NCBI GenBank assembly: GCA_937942965.1
Contig: CALDGN010000167.1
Coordinates: 1 to 5,634, forward strand
Direction of reading: 5' to 3'
Origin: an uncultured Acidimicrobiales bacterium
GTDB taxonomy: Bacteria; Actinomycetota; Acidimicrobiia; Acidimicrobiales; UBA10347
DNA length: 5,634 nucleotides
Below are positions 1 to 4,989 of this stretch, in pieces. The translations under genes and the position numbers were made by a program. Within the stretch, counting starts at the first letter, position 1, and the number at the start of each line of letters is the position of its first letter. Below the pieces are notes generated by a model. The model did no database searches, was not told where the DNA came from, and saw only the letters and a list, made by a program, of their open reading frames with translations.

Positions 1-291
1 GTGCGAGAGGCCGGCATCGTCGGTCTGGCCGACATGGTGCGCCGCATGACCGCCGTGCCCGCGGCACGGTTCGGTTTTGTTGACCGAGGCGAGATCCGAC
101 CGGGCGCCTACGCCGACCTGGTGATGTTCGACCCGGCGACGATCGTCGATACCGGCACGTGGACCGAACCGAACGTCGCTCCAGCCGGCATCGTTGGCGT
201 GTGGATCAACGGCCAGCGCGTCGTCGACGCCCAACAGGTCACCGGCGAACGCCCGGGCCGGGTCATCCGCGGCCGAGTGCAGACCCCTTGA
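1..291 (+). CDS. Amidohydrolase, D-aminoacylase (N-acyl-D-amino-acid deacylase) type, C-terminal fragment
   Basis: This is the last 96 codons of a longer gene; the 5' part, including the metal-binding barrel, lies off the left edge. The GTG at position 1 is probably an internal valine codon, not the start. The visible part reads as the end of an Amidohydro_3/D-aminoacylase protein. It has a helix ending in RRMTAVPAARFG (about residues 14-25), then DRGEIRPGAYADLVMFDP (about 28-45), the usual strand in which the chain returns to the small beta domain, then a VWINGQRVVD strand and a final GERPGRVIRG. Family members hydrolyse N-acyl-D-amino acids or related cyclic amides in the cytoplasm. Substrate cannot be judged because the active-site residues are missing here. 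The gene ends in TGA and converges with the minus-strand hydrolase 21 bp away. The family call is good; the exact enzyme is uncertain. Confidence 0.85.
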   Translation: MREAGIVGLADMVRRMTAVPAARFGFVDRGEIRPGAYADLVMFDPATIVDTGTWTEPNVAPAGIVGVWINGQRVVDAQQVTGERPGRVIRGRVQTP

Positions 292-312
292 CGGTTTGAG
301 GACTCCGAGCGG

Positions 313-1344
313 CTAGCCGTGTTTGGCGAGGTGGGCGATGCTGGCGGCAGTCTCTTTGGCGACGTCGGGACAGCTGACCGAGAAGATCTCGCTGCCATGG
401 ATCGTGCCCATCACTTGACGGCAGCGAGCGGGCACGTCGGCGTCGTTGAGCATCCGATAGAACTCGATGCCCTCGTCTCGGAGCGGGTCGCATTCGTTCA
501 CCGAGATCACGGTCATCGGTAGACCCTGGACATCGCTGGGCTGCGCAAACATCGGCCAGGCCAGCGGGTTCTTGGCCTCGAAGTGCTCCATGCCATAGGC
601 GACCGTGCCGGTGTTGCCGGTCAGGTCCAGAAAGATCCCGTTGTTCTCGGTCGACGAAGGGAACCGCTCGTCGGGCCACTCGCCCACGATGTACGGGCAC
701 AGCGCATAGAGACCGCTGATCAGGTCGATATCGCCGTCGGCGAGCAGCTTCATGCCCGTGGCGAGGGTGAGGTTGCCGCCTCCGCTCTCACCCGACACGA
801 CGATGCGCTCGGGATCGATGCCGAAGTCAGCCGCGTTTGCGGCGACGTGCTTCACGCCGGCCACACAGTCGTTGAGACCAGCCGGGAACGGTGCGACTTC
901 GCCCGACGACGACGGGTACAGCGAGTTGCGGAAGTCGACCATGGCGACGGCGACACCTTGGTGCGCAATCAGGCGACCCCAGCACTGGTACATGCCGAGG
1001 AAGGCCGACATCGACATCATCCCGCCGCCGTGCAGATAGACGACGGCGGTGACGACCTCGTCGCCCTCGGGCCGGATCATCAGCATCTTGACGGTGTTGC
1101 CGTCGGGCTCACTCGTGAACTCGACGGTCGAGATGTCGAGGCCTTCAAGCGGTGCGAGTGTCTGGTCATCGAGCGCATCGAGGACCTCGTCTTGCTTGCG
1201 TCGGTTTTCGATCGACTTGGGTCGGCTCACGATCTCCATCAGCTGCTCGCGGCTCTCGTAGCTCGGCGCGACGGGATCGGGCATCGCGCCCATGATCCGG
1301 CGGATGCGAGGGTGAATACGCGAGTCGGACTGGATCTTGTTCAT
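313..1344 (-). CDS. Alpha/beta hydrolase, hormone-sensitive-lipase-like (family IV) esterase
   Basis: The predicted protein is 343 aa, the usual size for HSL-type carboxylesterases, which hydrolyse short acyl esters through a Ser-Asp-His triad. The oxyanion-hole motif HGGG is at residues 105-108. The nucleophile elbow is GESGGG at 185-190 with Ser187; most relatives have GDSAG, so this is a variant. The acid is probably Asp286 in ECDPLRDEG, and the base His316 in GTIHGSE. The N-terminal HPRIRRIMGAMPDP (about 11-24) resembles the cap helix of the family and supports the ATG at 1344. A GGGGAG tract lies only 3 nt before that ATG, closer than ideal. There is no signal peptide, so it is likely cytoplasmic. 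It lies 78 bp downstream of the MFS gene on the same strand and may be cotranscribed with it. The natural substrate is unknown. Confidence 0.9.
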   Translation of the reverse strand: MNKIQSDSRIHPRIRRIMGAMPDPVAPSYESREQLMEIVSRPKSIENRRKQDEVLDALDDQTLAPLEGLDISTVEFTSEPDGNTVKMLMIRPEGDEVVTAVVYLHGGGMMSMSAFLGMYQCWGRLIAHQGVAVAMVDFRNSLYPSSSGEVAPFPAGLNDCVAGVKHVAANAADFGIDPERIVVSGESGGGNLTLATGMKLLADGDIDLISGLYALCPYIVGEWPDERFPSSTENNGIFLDLTGNTGTVAYGMEHFEAKNPLAWPMFAQPSDVQGLPMTVISVNECDPLRDEGIEFYRMLNDADVPARCRQVMGTIHGSEIFSVSCPDVAKETAASIAHLAKHG

Positions 1345-1422
1345 GGGCTCCCCAACGGTCGAACGATCACCGCCGAGCGTAGAACGAAATGGCTTTTCGC
1401 TCTGCTCCAGAACGACAGGGCG

Positions 1423-2658
1423 TCAGGACGGCAGGCCAGCGTGGGCGATTCGGGGCATCTCTCGCCACACGAGCGCGAGGAACACCGCCGAGCCGGCGAA
1501 GGCGTACCAGAACACTGCCGTGAGGTTGAAGACCGACCCGACCACGCCACCGATGAGCCCGCCCAGAACGAGACCCGTGCTGACACCGAACATGTACACG
1601 CTGCCGACGCGCCCCATGAATGCTTCGGGCACGGCCCGCTGGCGCACGGCCCGGGACAACGTGCCCCAGACCGAGGTCTGGATGCCAGCCACGAACACGA
1701 TGACGAACGCGACCCACCAGCGCCCAGTGAGCCCCAGTCCGAGATGGGCGAGCGTCTCGTACGCCAGCCCCACTCGCATCATCGTGCCCATCGAGACGCG
1801 GCGCTCGAGCGTGCCGTACAGCGAGCTTCCGACGACGCCGCCAACGGCGCCAGCGGCTAGGAACAGTCCGAAGCCACGCTCGTCGAGTCCGAGGTTCTCC
1901 GACGCGTACAGCACCATGATCGCGTTCGTTGCGCCCCACGTGAGATTGAAGACGAAGACGGTGAGCGCGAGCGTGCGGATCGGTCCACTCCCCCACAGCC
2001 ACCGGACTCCTTCGCGCAGGTCACTCAACGCCGATCCCGACGGCGCGCGATCGGTGTTCGGGATCCGGACCTGCACGATGAGCGCCAGGCTCGCGGCCAA
2101 GAGCACCGCCTCGATCGCGAACGGAAGGAACATGGCGCCCGCGAACAAGAGCGCACCTAGCGGCGGGCCGCCGAGCAGGTTGAGGGCGTGGATGCCGAAG
2201 ACGGCGCGAGCGTTGGCGACCCCGAGGTGTTCGGCAGGAACCAGCATTGGCAGCATTGCGTCGGTTGAGATGTCGGTGAATGTCTCGGCAGAACCGAGCA
2301 GGAACATCGCACCGAGCGCCACGCCGATGTTGATCTGCCCTCCAGCGATCGTGATCGCGAGCACCGACAGCACGACAACCCGAACACCGTTGCCGAGCAG
2401 CACGAGCATGCGACGGTTCAGCCGGTCGGCAACGATGCCGGCGCCGAGACCGAAGAAGAACCACGGCAGCCGTTGCAGGATCACTGCCAAGGCGACCAGC
2501 GCGGGCGAATCGGTCTGTGATGCGACCAGTAGCGGTCCTGCTGCGAGCAAGATGCCGTCGCTCAGATTGCTGAGCCACGTCGCGGCGAGATAGCGCCGGA
2601 AGTCGGGCCCCAACGCAGGCGGAACGACCCGGTCGACGATTCCGCCCAGCACCCCCAT
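1423..2658 (-). CDS. MFS transporter, MFS_3/EntS-like exporter
   Basis: The protein is 411 aa from the ATG at 2658, with about twelve hydrophobic segments as expected for a major facilitator superfamily carrier in the cytoplasmic membrane. Residues 19-36 (DFRRYLAATWLSNLSDGI) are the typical entry into helix 1 of MFS_3/EntS-type exporters. A motif-A-like loop, GAGIVADRLNRR, is at about 72-83 between helices 2 and 3. The basic loop near the middle (about residues 210-230) separates the two six-helix halves. The frame stays open back to 2856, but that extra 66 aa is arginine-rich, non-membranous and runs over a hairpin terminator, so the shorter start is preferred. GTG at 2661 is an alternative start one codon earlier. 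GAGG lies only 2 nt from the ATG. The family exports siderophores, drugs or metabolites, but the cargo here cannot be told. The hydrolase follows it downstream. Confidence 0.88.
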   Translation of the reverse strand: MGVLGGIVDRVVPPALGPDFRRYLAATWLSNLSDGILLAAGPLLVASQTDSPALVALAVILQRLPWFFFGLGAGIVADRLNRRMLVLLGNGVRVVVLSVLAITIAGGQINIGVALGAMFLLGSAETFTDISTDAMLPMLVPAEHLGVANARAVFGIHALNLLGGPPLGALLFAGAMFLPFAIEAVLLAASLALIVQVRIPNTDRAPSGSALSDLREGVRWLWGSGPIRTLALTVFVFNLTWGATNAIMVLYASENLGLDERGFGLFLAAGAVGGVVGSSLYGTLERRVSMGTMMRVGLAYETLAHLGLGLTGRWWVAFVIVFVAGIQTSVWGTLSRAVRQRAVPEAFMGRVGSVYMFGVSTGLVLGGLIGGVVGSVFNLTAVFWYAFAGSAVFLALVWREMPRIAHAGLPS

Positions 2659-2675
2659 CACCTCGTGCAGCCCAT
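2658..2675 (-). other. Possible 5-codon upstream ORF coupled to the MFS gene
   Basis: On the minus strand an ATG at 2675 opens a frame reading M-G-C-T-R and then TGA. That TGA shares its A with the ATG of the MFS gene (TGATG). The 9-base string GGTGATGGG occurs twice here, once around this upstream ATG and once around the MFS ATG. The purine-rich GGGG just before the upstream ATG is too close to be a clear ribosome site. Such an arrangement could couple re-initiation at the MFS start, but short frames like this arise often by chance. This is a sequence observation with an inferred role. Confidence 0.2.
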
Positions 2676-2832
2676 CACCCCGTGAAGCTAGCCCTCGCCC
2701 TGCTCCGCAAGGGACAGCAGACGTTTGCGTCGATGGAAGGCCGATCCGTGCCCCTCTGCGCTGATCTCTATGCGAGAACGCCCGAAGGGGCAGTGGTTGC
2801 CGTACGAGTCGGAGCACTCGGCCTAAAACGAG
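2659..2832. other. Non-coding leader and promoter region of the MFS gene
   Basis: This gap lies between the rpmBG terminator and the MFS start and must contain the MFS promoter, if the gene has its own. No convincing -35/-10 pair was found. It contains a small hairpin, GCCC-GAAG-GGGC (2780-2791), and the short upstream ORF next to the MFS start. A plus-strand frame (2682-2906) and the upstream extension of the MFS frame both cross it. Neither has recognisable domain features, and both are judged chance frames. No known riboswitch motif was recognised. Confidence 0.5.
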
Positions 2833-2858
2833 AAATGACAGCCCGAAGGCTGCCATTT
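2833..2858 (-). terminator. Rho-independent-type terminator after rpmG with a UUCG loop
   Basis: Read on the minus strand, AAATGGCAGCC and GGCTGTCATTT enclose the loop TTCG. The stem is 11 pairs including one G-U, and the loop-closing C-G makes it a C(UUCG)G tetraloop, an especially stable RNA hairpin. After the stem the sequence runs CTCGTTTT, so a short T-tract follows about 4 nt downstream. It begins about 50 bp after the rpmG stop and fits the end of the rpmBG transcript. On the plus strand the same stem is less perfect (A-C mismatch), so a minus-strand terminator is favoured. Confidence 0.75.
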
Positions 2859-2867
2859 GTCGATGTG

Positions 2868-2903
2868 CAGCACTCGTCAGCGCTGCGGAGCGGCCCGAAG
2901 GCC
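2868..2903 (-). other. Two further hairpins between rpmG and its terminator
   Basis: Immediately after the rpmG stop, the minus strand can form GGCC-TTCG-GGCC (2892-2903, 4 pairs, again a C(UUCG)G loop). It can then form CAGCGC-TGACGA-GTGCTG (2868-2885, 6 pairs with one G-U). Neither is followed by a T-tract, so neither looks like a terminator on its own. They may protect the 3' end of the ribosomal mRNA or assist termination at 2833-2858. This function is inferred; only the pairing potential is seen. Confidence 0.4.
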
Positions 2904-2908
2904 TGAGA

Positions 2909-3076
2909 TCACTTCTCTTCTTTGAAGATGACGTGCTTGCGAGCCTTGGGGTCGTACTTCATGAGTTCGATCCGCTCACGGCTGTTGACCTTGTTCTTGG
3001 TCGTCACGTACTGGTACCCGGTACCAGCCGTGCTCTTCAGCTTGATGATTGGACGCTTGTCGGAACCAGCTGGCAT
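2909..3076 (-). CDS. rpmG: 50S ribosomal protein L33, zinc-independent (cysteine-free) form
   Basis: Translating the minus strand gives a 55 aa protein with the L33 pattern: KLKSTAGTGYQYVTTKNK (about residues 12-29), then ERIELMKYDPKARKHVIFKEEK to the end. It has no cysteine at all, so it is the C-minus form without a zinc ribbon, like E. coli L33 and mycobacterial RpmG1. The mycobacterial zinc-replete form carries two CxxC pairs instead. L33 is a small protein of the large subunit near the E site, bound to 23S rRNA. The ATG at 3076 shares its A with the TGA of rpmB (TGATG), so translation is probably coupled. The order rpmB-rpmG is the classical operon order. A terminator hairpin follows the gene. 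The 55 aa length is normal. Confidence 0.96.
   Translation of the reverse strand: MPAGSDKRPIIKLKSTAGTGYQYVTTKNKVNSRERIELMKYDPKARKHVIFKEEK
3011..3027. repeat. 17 bp perfect palindrome inside rpmG
   Basis: CTGGTACC, a single central C (plus strand), then GGTACCAG form two 8 bp arms around one base. The site covers the codons for Ala-Gly-Thr-Gly-Tyr-Gln-Tyr of the conserved L33 loop. Part of the symmetry may therefore simply follow from codon choice for a conserved peptide. It has the shape of a two-fold protein-binding site, but no role is known. Confidence 0.5.
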
Positions 3077-3312
3077 CAGACCTTCACCCCACGTCGTCGC
3101 ATATCGGCGAGCACCGTTTCGATGCCCTTCTTATTGATCGTCTTGAGACCCTTGGCCGAAACCTTGAGCTTCACCCAACGCTTCTCACTCGGCACATAGA
3201 ACCGCTGCGTCTGGATGTTGACATCCCAACGACGACGGGTCTTGCGCTGCGAGTGAGACACATTGTTGCCGAAGCTCGGCTTGCGTCCCGTCACTTGGCA
3301 TACGTTCGACAT
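3076..3312 (-). CDS. rpmB: 50S ribosomal protein L28
   Basis: The protein is 78 aa from the ATG at 3312 and matches L28 along its length. It begins MSNVCQVTGRKPSFGNNVSH, followed by an arginine/lysine-rich stretch RKTRRRWDVNIQ and the strand RFYVPSEKRWVKLKVSAKGL. It ends with the helix KKGIETVLADMRRRGVKV. It binds 23S rRNA in the large subunit. Only one cysteine (residue 5) is present, so there is no CxxC pair. By pattern it is closer to E. coli L28 and to mycobacterial RpmB2 than to zinc-binding forms. The open frame extends upstream to 3525, but that extension is antisense to the next gene and lacks L28 character. No Shine-Dalgarno is visible. The candidate promoter places transcription start a few bases before the ATG, suggesting a nearly leaderless mRNA. 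It is the first gene of the rpmB-rpmG operon. Confidence 0.97.
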   Translation of the reverse strand: MSNVCQVTGRKPSFGNNVSHSQRKTRRRWDVNIQTQRFYVPSEKRWVKLKVSAKGLKTINKKGIETVLADMRRRGVKV

Positions 3313-3316
3313 AACC

Positions 3317-3345
3317 CGGACACGATAGCGGCAACAGGTCATACT
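3317..3345 (+). promoter_or_regulatory. Candidate divergent promoter for the cyclotransferase-like gene
   Basis: CGGACA (3317-3322) and CATACT (3340-3345) each match four of six bases of the sigma-70-type -35 and -10 elements, with an optimal 17 bp spacer. A start of transcription about 7-9 bases past the -10 would fall at or next to the GTG at 3354, predicting a leaderless mRNA. This promoter overlaps the candidate rpmB promoter on the other strand, so the two polymerases would compete. Confidence 0.4.
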
Positions 3346-3348
3346 CAA
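3322..3348 (-). promoter_or_regulatory. Candidate promoter for rpmB-rpmG
   Basis: On the minus strand TTGAGT (3343-3348) could serve as a -35 element and TATCGT (3322-3327) as a -10 element. The spacer is 15 bp, shorter than the preferred 17. The -10 ends 9 nt before the rpmB ATG, so the leader would be only a few bases. No match to an actinobacterial Zur box (AT-rich TGA-N-TCA type palindrome) is visible here. Assigned by motif inspection only. Confidence 0.35.
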
Positions 3349-3355
3349 CACCTGT
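3334..3355. repeat. Inverted repeat ACAGGT-N10-ACCTGT in the divergent promoter region
   Basis: Two exact 6 bp arms (3334-3339 and 3350-3355) are separated by 10 bp, giving a 16 bp centre-to-centre distance, a little over one helical turn and a half. The repeat covers the candidate -10 of the plus-strand gene and the candidate -35 of rpmB, and its right arm overlaps the GTG at 3354. The layout would suit an operator for a dimeric regulator acting on both genes. As a hairpin it would be weak. The regulatory role is inferred. Confidence 0.35.
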
Positions 3356-3908
3356 GCGTCCGTCACGTGTGTGGTATCTGGCCTATGGCTCGAATGTGAA
3401 CCTTGAGCGATTGCGCTTGTACCTCGAGGGCGGGGTGACCGAACCGGGGGCGCGAGATGCCACGCCGCCGACAGCGACGGCCTGGTTCGAACTGCCATTT
3501 CGGCTGAACTTTGCGCTCGAATCACAGCGCTGGAGCGGTGGCGGCGTCGCGTTCGTGCATCCGTCAGCGGACCACACGGCGTGGTTCCGAGCCTGGAATA
3601 TCACCGCCGAACAGTTCGAAGATGTCTTTGCCCAAGAGAACCGGCTGGCCGTCGGCTCGCCACTCCCCTGGGAAGAAATGGCGTCGGCTGAGCATCTCGA
3701 TGTCGGCAAGGGCTTGTATCGCCGCATCTTCCCGCTGCGTGACACGGGTCTGGCCGAACCGGCGTTCACGTTCACGACCGTCGACGAGTTTGCTCCGAAT
3801 CCGCCCCATGACGACTACCGGTCGACCATCGCAACCGGCATGGCTGAGCATCCCGATCTCGACGCTGCGGCCATCGAGGCCTACCTCGACGCCAGTATCC
3901 TCGCCTGA
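3354..3908 (+). CDS. Gamma-glutamylcyclotransferase-fold (AIG2/GGCT-like) protein
   Basis: The protein is 184 aa. Residues 7-14 (WYLAYGSN) are the signature first strand and substrate-binding loop of the GGCT fold, followed by RLRLYLEGG. Other familiar segments are LNFALESQRWSGGGVAF (51-67) and ITAEQFEDVFAQEN (83-96), where Glu95 is a possible counterpart of the family's catalytic glutamate. It resembles a roughly 190 aa actinobacterial family often labelled hypothetical or, misleadingly, histone deacetylase. True GGCT enzymes convert gamma-glutamyl peptides to 5-oxoproline, but this subfamily's reaction is not established. No signal peptide is seen, so it is likely cytoplasmic. GTG at 3354 gives the longest frame and fits a leaderless start; GTG at 3369 (residue 6) is an alternative. 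It is divergent from rpmB and 2 bp upstream of a small lipoprotein gene. Confidence 0.82.
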   Translation: MRPSRVWYLAYGSNVNLERLRLYLEGGVTEPGARDATPPTATAWFELPFRLNFALESQRWSGGGVAFVHPSADHTAWFRAWNITAEQFEDVFAQENRLAVGSPLPWEEMASAEHLDVGKGLYRRIFPLRDTGLAEPAFTFTTVDEFAPNPPHDDYRSTIATGMAEHPDLDAAAIEAYLDASILA

Positions 3909-3910
3909 TC

Positions 3911-4153
3911 ATGTCGCTTCGCATCCGCCTGGCCGCCATTGCGCTGGCTTGCCTCAGCTTCGCCACCGCGTGTGGTGGCAGCGATGTTCCCGAGCAGGTC
4001 GACGGCTTCACGACGATCACGGATTGTCGCGAACTCGAGCGTCTCGCGTCGATCGAAGTCGACCGCATCAATACCTCCGGCGATACCGATGTGGTGCGGG
4101 CGGCGACCGATCGCTTCCAGCGCATCGTCGCCCACCGCGACTCGATCTGCTGA
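3911..4153 (+). CDS. Small putative lipoprotein
   Basis: The predicted protein is 80 aa. The N-terminus MSLRIRLAAIALACLSF has two arginines followed by a hydrophobic stretch, then ATACGGS with Cys21 as the probable lipid-modified residue. The -3 position is alanine rather than leucine, so the lipobox is acceptable but not ideal. The mature part of about 60 residues is acidic and mostly helical in appearance. It carries Cys39 and a C-terminal Cys80, which could form a disulphide outside the membrane. The ATG lies 2 bp after the stop of the cyclotransferase-like gene with no clear Shine-Dalgarno, so it is probably cotranscribed and translated by re-initiation. The family is not recognised and no function is proposed. 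The tight spacing and a plausible export signal support a real gene. Confidence 0.65.
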   Translation: MSLRIRLAAIALACLSFATACGGSDVPEQVDGFTTITDCRELERLASIEVDRINTSGDTDVVRAATDRFQRIVAHRDSIC

Positions 4154-4166
4154 CCGTTCGCCCGGT

Positions 4167-4937
4167 TCAGCGTCCGTGTAGCTGGGCGGAGAAGTCCGGC
4201 ACGTCACCGATTGCGATCGCTCGCTCATTGATCAGTGCTGCCTCGAAGGCCGTGTCGAAATCACCTGAGTACTTGATGACGCCCTGGCGGGCCCACAGCT
4301 TGGGCAACATGCCGGGCAGTAGGGCGCGAGCCGTGCGCCGGAGTTGACCGGGCAGGGCACGATTCACCGTCTCGATCATCGACGTGGCGCACGTGTTCGT
4401 GATCGTGTTGTACCACTCGGGTTCGTCGCGCAGCTCGTTCGTGCGCGTCACGAACGCAGAGAACATGTTGACCATGGCGCTGTGGGTGACATCGCCCTCG
4501 AACATGTAGGTGCGGCCCGTGCCCTTCTGCCACATACGGAATCGGCGGGTCAGGATGTCGCGTTCAGTCGCCCACCGCAGCGCCATCTCGAAGTTCCGGC
4601 CGAGCCCCTTGAGGATTCCGTAGTGCTCGCCCTCGAGGGTCCGAACCTCGAACGAGGCGACGGCGCACTGGCCGTCGGCGAACTCGAAGCCGACCTCGGT
4701 GTGGGCGACGCCTTGGACCGCACCGAAGTATGAAAAGTAGACCCACATGTTTGTGAGCTCGGCGGGATCGAGTGTCACCTGGGTCCACCGAACGATCATG
4801 TCGCCGTCGAGCGGATACGACGAGTCGCGGTAGTTGTCGATCGTGAACTTGCCGTCCGCGATGGTGATCGAAGGAACCCGCTCGTTGTCCGCCGAGTAGG
4901 TGCCGAGATTGCCTAGTTCCGGTCGTCGACTCGCCAT
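4167..4937 (-). CDS. Lnb_N/DUF4105 domain protein
   Basis: The predicted protein is 256 aa from the ATG at 4937. Most of its length follows the DUF4105 pattern, now named for the N-terminal domain of the lipoprotein intramolecular transacylase Lnb. Features in order are FTIDNYRDSSYPLDGDMIVRW (about 31-51), VAHTEVGFEFADG with His79 (78-89), FEVRTLEGEHYG (96-107), ALRWATERD (119-127), and YNTITNTCATSM with Cys183 (176-187). His79 and Cys183 are the positions expected to be catalytic in a thiol-type enzyme. Family proteins are normally exported or membrane-anchored and act on the outer face of the membrane. Here no signal peptide or membrane helix is visible at the N-terminus, and the long open frame further upstream to 5447 is antisense-like shadow of the response regulator. 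It lies 52 bp downstream of that regulator on the same strand. The domain call is good; the reaction is unknown. Confidence 0.82.
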   Translation of the reverse strand: MASRRPELGNLGTYSADNERVPSITIADGKFTIDNYRDSSYPLDGDMIVRWTQVTLDPAELTNMWVYFSYFGAVQGVAHTEVGFEFADGQCAVASFEVRTLEGEHYGILKGLGRNFEMALRWATERDILTRRFRMWQKGTGRTYMFEGDVTHSAMVNMFSAFVTRTNELRDEPEWYNTITNTCATSMIETVNRALPGQLRRTARALLPGMLPKLWARQGVIKYSGDFDTAFEAALINERAIAIGDVPDFSAQLHGR

Positions 4938-4989
4938 CGCCGGGCACCGTAGCGTCCAGTGTCCGTTGCGGCACAGACCGTTCGCTGGG

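Noticed and set aside
310..319. Palindrome CGGCTAGCCG between the convergent amidohydrolase and hydrolase genes
   Set aside because: The arms leave only two bases for a loop, so it cannot act as a hairpin terminator. It is short enough to be chance and includes the hydrolase stop codon.
583..1860. Long plus-strand open frame (425 codons) opposite the hydrolase and MFS genes
   Set aside because: It is an antisense frame kept open by high GC and codon bias. Its translation is rich in Arg, His, Asp and Ala with no domain pattern, while both minus-strand genes have clear family motifs.
1337..2593. Long plus-strand open frame (418 codons) opposite the MFS gene
   Set aside because: The composition is dominated by Ser, Pro, Arg and Thr with no motifs, typical of a frame antisense to a membrane protein gene.
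2659..2856. N-terminal extension of the MFS protein to an ATG at 2856
   Set aside because: The extra 66 residues lack membrane or domain character, and the start would lie inside the terminator hairpin of rpmBG.
2813..2876. 8 bp direct repeat AGCACTCG at 2813-2820 and 2869-2876 flanking the terminator
   Set aside because: It is too short, with no mobile element or inverted ends between the copies. A chance match is likely.
2682..2906. Plus-strand 74-codon frame in the gap before rpmG
   Set aside because: It has no recognisable domain, crosses the minus-strand terminator hairpins, and has no clear ribosome site.
3313..3353. Zur box upstream of the cysteine-free ribosomal pair
   Set aside because: Expected by analogy with mycobacteria, but the palindrome present (ACAGGT-N10-ACCTGT) does not resemble the AT-rich actinobacterial Zur site.
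4159..4188. Possible bidirectional terminator between the convergent lipoprotein and Lnb_N genes
   Set aside because: The arms CGCC/GGCG and CAGC/GCTG need an asymmetric 5-base bulge and a 9-base loop, and there is no T-tract on either side. Most of it lies within coding sequence.
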